Shown: piece by piece, positions 20,042-32,065 of the stretch
Layout of the letters: each line of letters starts with the position of its first letter
Position numbering within the stretch: the first letter of the stretch is position 1
Source: Gloeophyllum trabeum ATCC 11539
Lineage: Eukaryota; Basidiomycota; Agaricomycetes; Gloeophyllales; Gloeophyllaceae
Reading direction: 5' to 3'
DNA: 64,000 bases
Assembly (NCBI RefSeq): GCF_000344685.1
Contig: NW_006920420.1
Span: 1,168,789 to 1,232,788, forward strand
Position numbers and translations under genes: made by a program
The notes under the pieces: model-generated
Seen by the model: only the letters and a program-made list of their open reading frames with translations
Databases searched by the model: none
Told to the model about the DNA's origin: nothing

Positions 20042-23000
20042 ATGCCATGGCCGGACTCTGGTGCTGCGCCATCGGTGATGTTGCAGGATGGACCCCTTGT
20101 TACGTATGCAGACATGGCTTGTGCATTTGGAAGGACTCTGGGTACCTTCAAGAATTTGCGCACGTATGTATATACCTGTCGCGAGGGGCTCAAGCAGTTG
20201 CGCTCCAAGGCCACACGAGGCGAGGAGATGAGTCGTGACCTTCGTGACCTTCGCATGGCGCTGGAATGCATGCTGCAGGACAATCCACTGGTAAGGCAGC
20301 TGGATGAACCCATTACGCATACCACCCGGGCAGCTACAACTGCCCACAGATGGTAATAACTCATCAGTTTCATTCCTTAAAAAGCACACTGTGTATAATA
20401 TCTACGCATTGCCTACATCACCATCTTGTTTATTATGCCATCCAGCCCGGCTGCATCTGCCCTCCAATTTGGGAAATGGTGCCCCAGCCCGGCTGGGTCT
20501 GCCATCCAAATTGGGACATGCGGCGGCAGCCCGGTTAGCCATAACCGGAGAGCCGAGTGGCTGCCATCATCACATCACATTGTCACGTCACAACACCACA
20601 TCAGCACATGAGTCAACAGTCTGGCTGGATTTTTCTCACCAGCAAACCTGTGCCACTTGATTTCGTGTGGCATCTACCATAAGTATAAGCTGTGCAAGTA
20701 TGTTCTTTCAATTCAGCTATGATAATAACTAAGCAGCCGATCCTTGTCACTTAGCTTGCTTGTGTTGGACTGAATCATTGCCTCATGTTCGGTCGTTTTC
20801 ACGTACGCTGGTACGTGACCTTGGTTTCAGCTCAACATTGCCTGCGTCTTATATAAATATTTAGCGACCAGCCTGAGCAGGTGATTCCATGGCTGCAGCA
20901 TATGCCCAGCTCGGCTGTTCCAGCGGCACAGAATGTGCCTACCTCGCCGCCTGTGGATCTGTACAGTGTGAGGGCACCTCAGGGTGATCCAGCACTTGGT
21001 ATTACCGCCGAAACCATGAATTTCAAGCTTTCGGGGCAAATTCCTGCTACCTGGCCATATCCCAATTCACTCAATATTGTCTGGTTCGCTGTCTTTGCGG
21101 GACCTGTTCCCCCTCCCCTCTCTGCTGCAGGTTCAGCGGATGTGCCTCGGGTTGGTGACATTTGGATCTGCACCCAGCTCGGCAACGAACAAGTCTGCTG
21201 GAAAGCGAATAGCGGCCTTTGGCAAGTATGGGACGATGTTATTCCGCTTGCACATCACCCTCTCATCCAGCAGGCTGTGCTATTGGCTGGCAGCGGCACA
21301 CACCTGAGTAAGCCTCACTGGATGGACTCACGCTCATGTGGTTCGAAAGGCAAGTCCACTTTCCTCAAAAATGGGGTAATCAAGGGGCAGGATGTAGCCC
21401 GGCATGTTGCAGCTACCTTGCGTCAGCAAGATATTAAAGCAGACACATCTTCCAGTCATGGATCCTGCACTCAAGGGCATGGACATGGCCGTGGCACCCA
21501 ACGGAGGCTCTCTCAGCTTGAGGAAGATGAGCAGCTGCCGCAACCTTCCTCCTCGATCCAGATCAATGACATGTCTGTCCTCAATAACCTACTGCCGATG
21601 CCGCAAGGACCGGTGCCTGATGATGGTATGCGCGAACATGAGTCCCCCAATGTTTCCTCATCTACGCAGGAACGAGCAATGTCTCCAGCCCATGACAGGA
21701 CAACATCTCCTGGGACGACATTGCCTGGTACTAATGACCCCTTCGAGGGAGCTCTCACTCTGCTGGGTAGTGAACTCGCTCTCCCAACCTTTGGCAACCC
21801 CGGACATGAGAATTGTGCTCCTGAAGTCTCCCCAAATACGTCTGAGCATGCTGACGCGACCCTGGATCAACAGGAGGGACATGATTCAACAGATACCATG
21901 ACACTACCTTCCTTGATTGATGGTTTGGAGGGACCGCAGTTCCCCCCCGGTACTGAACAGGTCACTTGGGCAAATGGGGTCCGATCATTCCTTCCTTGGG
22001 CCTTTGTGGAAGGTAAATACACCCAGGTACGTCTTATGGAATCTACGCAGACCCATATTTACTCAATTTGGTCATAGGATATTGATGTCGCCCGTGCAAT
22101 GGCCGCTGCACCTGACGCTCTAAACCCGGCTGATGGCAGCGAGCCATTAGTCTATGCCCTGGACATTCAGTCCATGTGTCAAGACAGCATTCATCCTTCT
22201 ACGGAGGATTCGATCACGGTGGTGGGCCTCATCAAGGAGAAGCTCTCCAAGGGTATTCCGGTCCTCGTGCGCGGGTTCAAACTTCCTGGTACACAATATA
22301 AGTTTGATTGTCGTTCATTGGAGTTATATAAAGGTTCTCTTCGCAATACAGTCGAGTACCAAGGTTCGATTTCTTGATATCCTTAGTCCTTGAGTCCTGA
22401 TCTTGGCGGTGATGCGCATTGTAGATGCTAAGAAGCGAATGGAGTATGACTTGAAGCATGCTTGGCTGGTCAAGGAGGGGAAGGCCACAGCGAAATTCCT
22501 TGCCACACCACCCGTCATCCATAGTGAAAATACTTTAGGGGAATTCATTGACATGGCTACGAGGCCCGGTACCCAACGTCGTCCCAAAGTTTGCGGTAAT
22601 CTGCTAGACCCATATGCACCTAGCCATGCGGGAACTCCTTGGTTCATTGCGTACGCTACTCCGTCTCGCTGGCTTTCTTTGGAGTGCACTGACATTTACT
22701 CCCCAGCGCATTAAATGAGCAGTACCTCGCGATGTATCAAAATCGCATGACCGACTTTGCATTCCCGCCGCCAGACTCTGAAGAGGCCCGCGAACTCCTC
22801 GAGCAGGTGGCAAGGATAGCTGGCCCACAGTTACTGCACCCTGATACCTTTCAGTTGGTCATGTGGGACCTGCTCACGCACGCCGGATTTGTCTTGCACA
22901 CCCACCACGATGCAGGTGGCGCGGCAACGTGGATGGCGATCAGAGATGGAGTGAAGTTCTGGACTCTGTTGAAAATCCGCACCGAAGGTTTGAAATCCCG

Positions 23001-23700
23001 AGAGGAGGTGCGAGACCGATTTGACACAGCTGCAAAAATGAGTTTGCATCAACTCGTCCATGATTGCAACATGGTGGAACGGATCGGCACCATTTGTCTC
23101 GTACCAGGAGATGTCCTGTAAGTCTTCCACCGATTTCTGGATGGCCAATTGCTGATTCTGGGATGTAGCATCCAACCCCCCAATATTATGCATTGCATAT
23201 ACACCCCCATCAAGACACTGGCCACGGGTGGCCACTTTTATTGCTACAACCTCTGTCATTTGACCGAGTTATCGTGTGACATTGACAGGTTATATGGAGA
23301 TGTCACTACCAATCCCGCCGCCCAACGATTGATCCACAACCTCGCACTGGCTCTGCCCAACCTTGCAGATAAGACTCTCCCCAGAGTCCCCTTCTTGGCT
23401 CTCGCACTGATGGTCCTTGACTCCAAGACGTATGAAGCACCAACAAAGGGGTTAGGCTCTGCTCAATACTATCCCGAGGGCCAATACCTTCGCGAGGTCA
23501 GAGGCGAAACCGCATACGCTCAACAGGTGGTTACCGCTGTGCTGAAGGGGAATTGCATCACGTCTGATGTCAACAAGATACGAGAGATGGTTCACAAACG
23601 TCTGGGCGGTGAGCTTCTGGATCCTGGCAAGTCTCGCATCAGTCTCTCTTGTCTGAAGAAGTTCGTGTTTGTGGAGATCAAACGCCCAAAGATGGTGTAG
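20042..23700 (+). CDS. JmjC-domain (2-oxoglutarate/Fe(II) dioxygenase-like) protein
   Basis: Firm exons: 20881-22026, 22078-22363, 22425-22650, 22707-23117 and 23169-23700. Two upstream exons are tentative (19964-20352 and 20446-20533, frame-compatible). The C-terminal half shows the JmjC fold: a segment with GIPVLVRGFKLP, then HTHHDAGGAATWM supplying the HxD iron ligands, GDVLIQPPNIMHCIYTP supplying the distal His, and the TGGHFYCYN strand. Such proteins are expanded in Agaricomycetes; targets are usually unknown, and histone demethylation cannot be assumed. The N-terminal half is low-complexity. The first in-frame ATG is at 20042, yet the frame is open back to the LTR-like segment ending at 19955, so the original 5' end may be lost. 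Confidence 0.72.
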
Positions 23701-23965
23701 TCCATGGCACAGCATCTCTATTGTGACATCTAGACACAAGTAGGCTACTTCAGATGCAACTACTTCCCTGATGAGTTTATCTCGCTTTGCCTCCCCCACG
23801 TGCTGATGCTTTCTGATAACTTTCATCTATGCAATCAAATAACCCACTGTCTGCAGGTTTATATGCCTTAATGAACCCAACCTAGTATATCCCAAAAGGC
23901 ACGAAAAGGTGAAAGGGAAACTTACCTGAAGCCATCGAACTAAGTCTTGCATGATTATCCATGCT

Positions 23966-24019
23966 GCAGCCCGGCTGCACCATATTTCCATACATGGCAC
24001 TATGGTGCAGCCGGGCTGC
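23966..24019. repeat. Perfect 18-bp inverted repeat (cruciform/hairpin)
   Basis: GCAGCCCGGCTGCACCAT at 23966-23983 is the exact reverse complement of 24002-24019, with an 18-nt spacer. The arm word CAGCCCGGCTG also occurs twice near 20444 and 20495, in the 5' part of the JmjC gene. Confidence 0.9.
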
Positions 24020-24355
24020 TTGGTGACCAAAGGACAGATTGTTCTGGTTTGGGGTATTGGTGCCCAGTGTTGGGCCGGTTGACGCCAGTTAGTTTAGTTG
24101 TTTCGTCAACTAAGCAACTAGTTCTACAAAGTTTAGGAACCGTTGACTTTTCGTCAACCTGCCCACGGAGGTCAACTTTTCCACTCACTACCATATATAC
24201 GGTGAAAAACCTTAGCTAAGCGCATGAGTTCAAGACTATAGAGAGCAACCCATCATCCCCGCAATCAGAACGGACGGGGAACTCAACATCTCGACGGGAA
24301 CTGAGGAGGACTGCTCGCGCCACAGTTCCGCCGGAAAGTTATCCAAAAGTAAACG

Positions 24356-24403
24356 GAACTAGTGGACGAGTTGACGGTTCTCCGAACTTTCGTCCACTAG
24401 TTC
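24356..24403. repeat. Perfect 14-bp inverted repeat
   Basis: GAACTAGTGGACGA at 24356-24369 pairs exactly with TCGTCCACTAGTTC at 24390-24403, leaving a 20-nt loop. It lies just before the F-box pseudogene. Confidence 0.85.
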
Positions 24404-24442
24404 GGAACTGGCACAACACTGTATCATCTGAGAGGCGCAGTT

Positions 24443-26155
24443 TCACGCATAATCGGAATTGTCAGAATATTCATCGCCGTCTTCTTCGATGTCCTCGATA
24501 TTCACGTCTTCGTCCCAGGTGAGTGTTCTGACAACCCCCTGTAGCCGATTCAGTTCCTGCCGGTCGAAGTTGGTTGCTCTTCGGACATCAAGGTGTGGGA
24601 ACTTGCGATGCCTGACTTTCCGTGATCCCAGTGCTGCCTCGATGTCATCTACGAAATCCCCCTCCGTGTATGTAATCATCGTGATCCTCGCAAAGTCGCA
24701 CTTACGTCCAAATGAAGGTGTTTGGGATGAGGAAACAGATGGACGTGGGGATCGTCATCTTCCACGTCTCGCGAGTCGGCATTTTGCTTCCCAGGAGTCT
24801 TCCTTTTGCCTATTGTGGACACGAAGCGCGGTGGTGAGATAGTCGGCGGCTAACCCGTAAGTAGACGCGGCAGCTTCGTGACCTCCCTCATGTGCCCGAA
24901 CGACTTCTTCCACGCGTCAAAGCTGGGCACATCTTCAATTGGGAGATACTTCACATCGGAGAGCGGTAAGCATCTTTCCATTTTCTGCACTACCGGCTCG
25001 GCCTCAGGCCCCGAGTTCATTGCTGTCAAGCGTATCTTTGCAGCGGGCGGGTGCGAACCCGATTCGTTGGGAAGTACACTTGTCCACCCTTTGAATTCCA
25101 GCGCATGACGGTAGTTGAGTGCGCTTGTTATGAGGAGAGTACGAAGCGGCTGCGGGTCGGAGATCTTCTTAATGACAGCAAGCATGGCTTCCAGAGCCTG
25201 AGGAGGGACTTCGTCTGACAAGTCGTCCACCTTCAACTGCACCGCAGCCTCCGGCGGAAACGACATACGCGCCACGAGCTCCGCGCAGGGAACGACAGCA
25301 CAGTGGATATCAAGACGTTGCAAGTGAGGGAGGTTGGCGTGACACTTCGTGGTATGGGGCAAGAGGTCCTCTCCGGCCACCACCGCGTTATATAAGGCGA
25401 GTGAGGGGAGAAGTGGAGTATCACGGAGCAGAGCGAGGACGGCAGACACGGTCGACTTGATCGAATGCCCAGACCAAGACAAGCTTGTAAGGGATGGAAG
25501 CACCAACGTTCGAAAAGAGTCGAGCGGGAATCCGGACATATCCAGCTCTCGGAGTTGCGTGGGCACTAGAGTTGATATGAGCGGCAGCGGCTCGGTGCTC
25601 CGTGCGAGAGGCTCTGTGTACGATGTGCTGGCACTCAATTTCAAGGATCGCAAGAGGGGCACTGGAGTAGGTCCGGAGCGGTGAAATTGTCGCAATATAT
25701 CTGTTCGCACGGGTAAGATTGAGATGTCTTAGGCGGTGTAGCTCGCCAACAACGGATCTGAACAGGCCTATTACCTCCACGGAGTTCCCCATGCTGCCCG
25801 TGATCGATAGAGGCGCGTCTTTCGACCGAGCCAGCATTTCGTTCAAGCACGGAAGCTTAACCATAACGAGTGATGTCCATAGCCGGGGGGTTTGAAGAGC
25901 TACTTCGCGCCAGTGATGGCAGACTTGAGCGATACGAAAACGACAACGGTACTGGCGGGCGGGGGACCCATAGAATTGCTTGTCGTACTGGCTGATGCTT
26001 ATTTGAGCACAGGCCATAAATACCTCGGCCAGCAGCTCAGGTGGCAGACGCGCATGAATGAGGACTAGCGTGTTCAGCTGACGCTTGAGGTCGACGATTT
26101 CTGTATATCGCTGGGCGATCCGCTCCTCGATATCTCGCCGAGCTGCAAGCGCCAT
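24443..26155 (-). pseudogene. F-box protein pseudogene G (inverted partner of 29348-31023)
   Basis: It starts at 26155 with MALAARRDIEERIAQ, a coiled helix, then a clear F-box, ARLPPELLAEVFMACA, and CHHWREVALQTPRLW, as in basidiomycete F-box proteins. Compared with the plus-strand partner it has one extra base near 25710-25730 (after the HLNL block), shifting the frame; the downstream frame (25710-24850) continues as LLRSLKLSA and WSGHSIKSTVSAVLALL. A stop then ends it near 24850 (LPRLLTG) where the partner continues; the remaining exon-like piece (24679-24443) is readable only as an isolated frame ending in acidic residues. Two lesions, so probably nonfunctional. Confidence 0.72.
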
Positions 26156-26560
26156 ATGATCTTGAGAAGAAAATGCACTGAGGAAGCCTGGCGTTCAGTG
26201 TTTAAACTGCGGCAATCATCGAGTACACGTACGATGAGTCGACTCCCGGCACTTGCCGTGCGCTAGGGTTAGGAGTATAGCGTCATAATCAATTGGCTCG
26301 GATTCGTCCGCGCGGTCACCGATGCGGTCCTCATCTCCTTGCTCGCTCGACCGTCGCAGTCCCAGGCACGCGTTTTGAAGCGGAAGTCGCATCCTTTACT
26401 GGGGAACCTGGGTCGTCCCGTCACCGCTCTAATACACAGCGCACACTGCAGTATCCTGGTTAACGCGCCCTGCCTCTCGCACCCGCCACGCCTACGCATG
26501 CGTATCGCGCCCCCGCACCCGCCTTCTGCGCTATCAGAGCCCTCGCATGCGTCCGCGACG

Positions 26561-28784
26561 ATGAGGAGGGCCGCAGAGGTGGACGAAGCCCTCGGCGCGC
26601 GCCTGGGCGTCGTGGCCATCATCTTCCTCGTCTCGCTCTTCGGTGCGCATTCCGTTCTTCTCCTTGTTTACCACGACTAACCGCCCCACCCAGCGGTGTC
26701 CTTCCCGACGCTCTCCAAGCGCGTGCGCGTGCTCCGCATCCCGCCCATCGTCTTCTTCGTCGGCAAGCACTTTGGCACGGGCGTCATCCTCTCCACCGCC
26801 TTCGTGCACCTCCTCCAGGACGCCTTCGACGCCCTCGCCGACCACCCCGCCGGCCGCTTCACCGGCCTCATCGTCCTCTGCTCCCTGCTCGCCATCTTCC
26901 TCGTCGAGTGTGAGTCTTTCCCTGCCCCGCCCCTATGCCCATAAAGCTAAGCTCGCACCAGATATATCCACGTCGTACGTCGACACCCTCCAATCGTATC
27001 CCTCCCCGCCGTCCTCCCCGCCGCTCGCGTCCTCGCCCTCCTCCTCCACCATCACCGAAGACCAACCCGACATCGACACGTCCGACCTCGCCGCGCAGGG
27101 CGTGTACACCCTCCCCGCGTCCCCCGCCCCCGCGCGTGAGTCGACCCCGCTCCTCGCGCAGACGCTCCCGCGCTCCTTCCGCCCACATCATCCCTACCGC
27201 TCCACCACGCCCCGGAGCACCCTCGCGCAATCCCAGCTCCTCCCCGCCCGCCCGTCCAGGAAGGCGCAGAGCGAGTTCTTCCCCTCGCGCCGGCAGTCCT
27301 ACCACGCGCACGCGCACGCCCACCGCGGTGTCGAGGCGGACATATTCTCGGGTGGGCACCACCGCCACGAGCCGCGCGCGCAGCACGCGAGCCACGTCGG
27401 CCGGCGGCGGAGGAGCTTGCAGGCCGAGGAGCTCGCGGGCGCGTTTGGGGCAGGCGGGGGCAGGCCGCATCCGCATCATCCGCATCAGTGTGAGGTTGAC
27501 GATGAGCGGCAGATAGATGGGGCGACGGAGGGCGGCGGGGAAGACGCGTTGGAGGAGAGTTACGATTTTGGGCCGCTCGGGCACCACCATCACGACGGCG
27601 GGCACGGGCACGGGCATGGCGGGGGCGGGTGGGATGAGGTGGGCGAGGGCGAGGTGGGCGAGGGGATTGGGAGGAAACGGGTCGTTGTGGGGATTTTGGT
27701 GAGTCGGAGTTGTTTTGTTTGGAGAGGCGAGGCGAGGGGAGAAGGGGGGAGGCGGGAGTGTATGCGCGGAATCGTGGGTGAGGGGTGTATGCTCATGCTT
27801 TGTCTGCGCTACACTTCCTCCGTCCTCGGGGCTTTCTCTCTCCGGAGCCGTATGCGCCCCGCTTCTCTTCCTCAACCCACACGCGCTCCCTCCTTTCCCC
27901 GCCCTCCCCGAGAAAGCCAGCTCCCCTTGTTTCGTTCTCCCTCCTCCCATTTGCCGCAGGCTGACTGGCAGCACGCATCACAGGTCCTCCAACTGGGCAT
28001 CATGATACACTCGCTCGTCATCGGGCTCACGTTGGCGATCACGAGCGGGAACGGGTTCAGTGAGTCCCATCTCTTTCCCTTCCAGCGCCTGCTTTGCCCT
28101 ACCGCTTCTTGTCCTTCCATGATATCACTGTTCACTTCCTGTCCCCGAGGGTTCGCTGCATGCGTGCTTCCACATTTATCCACCCACCTCCGCCTCGCCA
28201 TCTCGACCTCACAGCAGCTAGCTAATTGATCTCATAGCCTCCCTCGTCTTCGCAATAATCTTCCACCAGCTCTTCGAGGGCCTCTCGCTCGGCATCCGGA
28301 TCGCGCAGCTCCCCACGGGCGAGCACCCGCACGCGCACCCGCACGCCCACTCCCACCCGCCCCAGCACTCTGACACGGAAGCCCACAGCACCACATCCAA
28401 AACCCCGCGCGCGCGCGCCCTGCGCTTCCTCAAACCCACGCTCGCCGTCCTCTTCGCGCTCACCACCCCGCTCGGCACGCTCGCGGGCCTCCTCTGTTTC
28501 GCGTCCTCCGCGCCCGCCGCGCTCACGGGCTGGATGTGCGCGCTCAGCGCGGGCATGCTGATCTACGCGGCGACGGTCGAGATGCTCGCCGCGGACTTTG
28601 TGATGGACCCCGCGAGCTGGCGCGCGGGGTGGCGGCGCCAGGCGCTCGCGCTCGGCGCGCTGCTCGCGGGCGTGGCGGGCATGAGTTTGGTTGGGATGTG
28701 AGTGTTTTTTGGGTTTGGGGGTTTGGGGACGGGGTTTGGGAGGGCAGTGTTGATTTGGGGTTTTTTTATTGCAGGATCGATTAA
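26561..28784 (+). CDS. ZIP-family zinc (divalent metal) transporter
   Basis: Six exons: 26561-26642, 26694-26909, 26962-27698, 27984-28059, 28238-28697, 28775-28784; 526 residues, all phases closing. Eight membrane segments are visible: LGVVAIIFLVSLF, the GKHFGTGVILSTAFVHLL helix, LIVLCSLLAIFLVE, then after the loop VLQLGIMIHSLVIGLTLAI (TM4 HS motif), FAIIFHQLFEGLSLG (TM5 HxxxExxxG), and three more. These TM4/TM5 His and Glu residues form the ZIP metal pathway. The TM3-TM4 loop is about 240 residues with His runs (HAHAHAH, GHHHHDGGHGHGHG), longer than usual for fungal Zrt proteins. The third intron is 285 nt. The last exon codes only three residues. Confidence 0.9.
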
Positions 28785-29008
28785 GAAGGGCGTAGAGTAC
28801 AAGGAAGGTCAAGGGAGGGAGTATTGGGAAGTCCATCATGCATATCGACGGGCAAGGAGATACATGAACACATTGGCTGAGTGAATGGCACACCTGCATC
28901 CAAATTTCTACGGATTTTCGTTCTCCATTCGTAGCTATATTATATCTTAGGACGCTACTGCACATCGCCCGGGGGTATTTATAGGTAGGAGTGTAATACG
29001 TACGAGAG

Positions 29009-29030
29009 TATCGGTATCGGTATCGGTATC
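29009..29030. repeat. Microsatellite (TATCGG)n
   Basis: About 3.7 perfect copies of TATCGG lie in the spacer between the ZIP gene and the F-box pseudogene. Confidence 0.85.
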
Positions 29031-29347
29031 GACGACAAGAGTTTTACGCTGATACACCAAGTTAGGCGTAGGTGTGACACTGCTATAATACTGCCACGCT
29101 GAAAAATTTGAAGGCCATTCCATTCCAGATTCCTAAGCGCGGCTCGTCTGTTGTGGTCCGAGTCGACTCGAGAGTTCATCTTGTCATAACTACGATGTGT
29201 CACAGCTGTGACGACTCCGATGCTTCCCAGACAGCGACAACCGCCCACCTCCAGGATGTCAGACTCCGAGTGCGTGCACTCAATGAACGTGGCATGCTAA
29301 ACACCGAGAGCAGCACTTTCCTTAGAGCGTCCTCTCCGCGAGATGGC

Positions 29348-31023
29348 ATGGCGCTCGGCGGGCTTCGCCGCGAGATCGAGGAGCAGATCGCCCAGCAATG
29401 TAGAGAAATCGTAGACCTCAAGCGTCAGCTGAACACGCTACTCCTCATCGCGCGTCTGCCCCCCGAGCTGCTCGCCGAAGTATTTATGGCCTATGCTGAA
29501 CTGAGCACCAGCGAATATGTCGATTATGGGACCACCGTCCCCCCATATATCTCTCGTTTTCGTATCACTCATGTCCGCCACCACTGGCGCGAAGTAGCTC
29601 TTCAAACCCCCAGGCTATGGGCGGAAGTCGTCATGGCCAAGCTTCCATGCGTGAAGGAAATGCTGGCTCGGTCAAAGGAGGCACCCCTTTCGGTTAGCGG
29701 CAGTATGGAGGACTCCAGGGAAGGTAGCGAAATGTTCGGGTCCATCGTTGGCGAGATGCACCGCGCGAAAGATCTCAATCTTAATGTGCAAAGGCGCCTA
29801 TTGCGACCATTTCACCGCTCGGAACCTACTCAAGTGCCTCTCTTACGATCCCTGAAACTGAGCGCATTGTACACAAGGGGTTCACCGAGCAGCGAACCGC
29901 TGCCGTTCATATCCACTCTGATACCCACGCAGCTTCGAGAACTTGATGTGACCGGATATCCGTTGGACTGTTTTCGGATCTTGGTGCTGCCTTCCCTTAC
30001 ACGCCTGTCTTGGTCCGGGCATTCGACCAAGTCGACAGTGTCTGCCGTCCTCGCGCTGCTCCTTCATACTCCACTTCTCCGCTCGCTCGCTATATACGAC
30101 TCGTCGATGATTTCCGGAGAGGACGTCTAGCCTCACATCGCTAAGTGCCACGTCATCCTCCCCCACCTAGAACGTCTGGACATCTACTGCGACGTGATTC
30201 CTTGTGCGAGCTTGTAGCTCATATATCGTTCCCGCCGGAGGGTACGATGCACCTGACGGTGGACGACCTGTGGAGGGAAACGCAACCGCAGGCTTTGGAA
30301 CCCATGGTTTCCGTCATCAACCGGATCACCGCCCCGCCGCCTCTCCGCACTCTCCTCATAGCAGTTACCACGCACCTGGGTTGGACGCTGGAACTCAAAG
30401 GGTGGACAAGCATACTTTCGCACGAATCGTGTTCTCATCAGACCCCTGCAAAGATACACTTGACAGCAATGCGCACGGGGTTCAATTTTGAGACAGTGCT
30501 GCAGAGGATCGGAAAGTGCTTACCACTCTCCCATGTGAAGTATCTCCAAATTGAAAATGTCCCCGACTTTGATGTGTGGAAGAAGTCCTTTGCGCACATG
30601 AGGACAGTCACAAAGCTTCGCGTTCATAGGGCAGCGGCCGACTATCTCCCTATGGCACTCCTATCCAAAGATGACAAAAAGAAGAATCCTCGAAAGACTG
30701 CCGACTTGCGCGTTGACCCTGACCCTGACGCTTCCCTATTCCCTCATCTGAAATATCTTCAATTGGATGAAGTGCGATTTTGCGCGGTTTACGGTGAATC
30801 CAGGGATGGGGATCTCATAGATGACATCGAAGAAGCACTGGGATCTCGGAAGCTTAGGCGTCGCAAGTTCCCGCACCTTGATATTCGAAGAGCAATCAAC
30901 TTCGGCCAGGACGAACTGGACCGGTTACAAAAGGTTGTCCAAACGCTCACCTGGGACGGAAAGGTGGATATAAATAACATCGAAGACGAAGACGAATATT
31001 CCGACGCCTATCTGTATTACTGA
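29348..31023 (+). pseudogene. F-box protein pseudogene H (inverted partner of 24443-26155)
   Basis: It starts at 29348 (MALGGLRREIEEQIAQ) with F-box IARLPPELLAEVFMAYA and HHWREVALQTPRLW. It is intact where partner G is frameshifted (HRAKDLNLNVQRRLL). At 30128 a TAG replaces the Leu codon seen in G (GEDL versus GEDV-stop). Near 30210 one base is missing, shifting the frame before FPPEGTMHLTVDDL. From there the frame is open to 31023, with WTSILSHESCSH, FPHLDIRRAINF and an acidic C-terminus. Without both lesions it would be one intronless gene of about 555 residues. Sequence error is possible but would need two independent faults. Confidence 0.72.
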
Positions 31024-32065
31024 AGCCACCGGACTCAGACTTCCTGCTGTACACTTACATGGAACTACTTACTTACTTAGCAAAGGAATGCTTTAGGAAT
31101 CCATATCTCAGCAGCATTGACTACTTTCCTCGGGAATTTCAACTTGAAGGCTCATTCCATCCCTGGCCATGTGTTGCTTCTTGTCGAGCTCAGAATCCTA
31201 ATATGCCTCGAGCTCCGCAACCAAGTCTGCCACGGCGTTACAGACCACGAACACGTCTGCCCTCACCTTGGACACCTCGTGGCAAATAGCTCCCCAGACA
31301 TGCCCTGGAAAGCCCCAGCCTCCACGACAGATCCTGTGCATCTCAGACTCGCCCTCCCTCCAGTTCTTCAATGATGTCTTGTTTACAATTCACTCACCTG
31401 ATCGAATGTGGACTGGCACCATCGTGGGTGTCCGAGTGCGCCTCATCCCGACATTCCGGCTTGAGACAAGCTGTCGTACGGTGGGCGCCGGGGCGGCGAC
31501 TCGAAAGGGCTATCCATGCACGCATACTGCCAGCCGGATAACACCGACGAGCCCCGGGCAGTGCGGGATAAGGACAGTGCGCGTGCCTAGGGACACCCTG
31601 ACCTAGCTGCGAGTCACTTATCTCGGCTCTCAGTCCTTGATGACGAGAAGCGGCGTGTGCTGCCCTCTTCGCTTCCCGGTGAAGGGAGGATCGCAGTTCC
31701 CGCTCGCGGACTGTTTCTCAGCGGTCGCTGGGCCACCACTGACCCGTTCTTGGACGTCTCAGTATGCGACATCTCTGGGCGATGGGGTTGGAACTGGTTG
31801 GAAGCCGTCTCTCCCCTTGGACCTTCGCCCGGCCGTGATTGAACACGACCTCCAGCCACTTGGATCATGATTGACAGTACTGTCGATTGTTTCTTTGGTA
31901 TCTCCTATCCTTGGGGAGATAAATATGGATCAAGATGGTTCAGATCAACTCCCGTGCTCAGACTACTAGAACAACAAACCACGACGCTAATCGTACTACC
32001 CCAACGAAACAACACCCGCTGAGTTGAATCAGCGTTCCCTTCCACACGACTGACTCGACGTCGAA
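31024..32065. other. Spacer with a possible coding remnant
   Basis: No complete gene is supported. On the minus strand around 31370-31120 one frame reads WREGESEMHRICRGGWGFPG and then VWGAICHEVSKVRADVFVVC, with a stop after LVAELEAY. It looks protein-like but has no start or partner exon, so it may be an exon remnant. Confidence 0.35.

Larger units (their letters stand above)
23701..24442. other. AT-balanced spacer with clustered inverted repeats
   Basis: No gene is supported. It contains the two inverted repeats listed separately and repeated GTTGAC/GTCAAC words between 24080 and 24190. It may be the right edge of the mobile island. Confidence 0.5.

Noticed and set aside
26868..27974. A 368-residue minus-strand open frame opposite the ZIP gene
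   Set aside because: It is a Pro/Arg-rich shadow of GC-rich coding DNA and covers an intron and exons of the well-supported transporter.
26643..28229. A single 528-residue plus frame through the ZIP gene
   Set aside because: It misses the first helix, reads through introns and lacks TM5-TM8; the six-exon model explains the family motifs.
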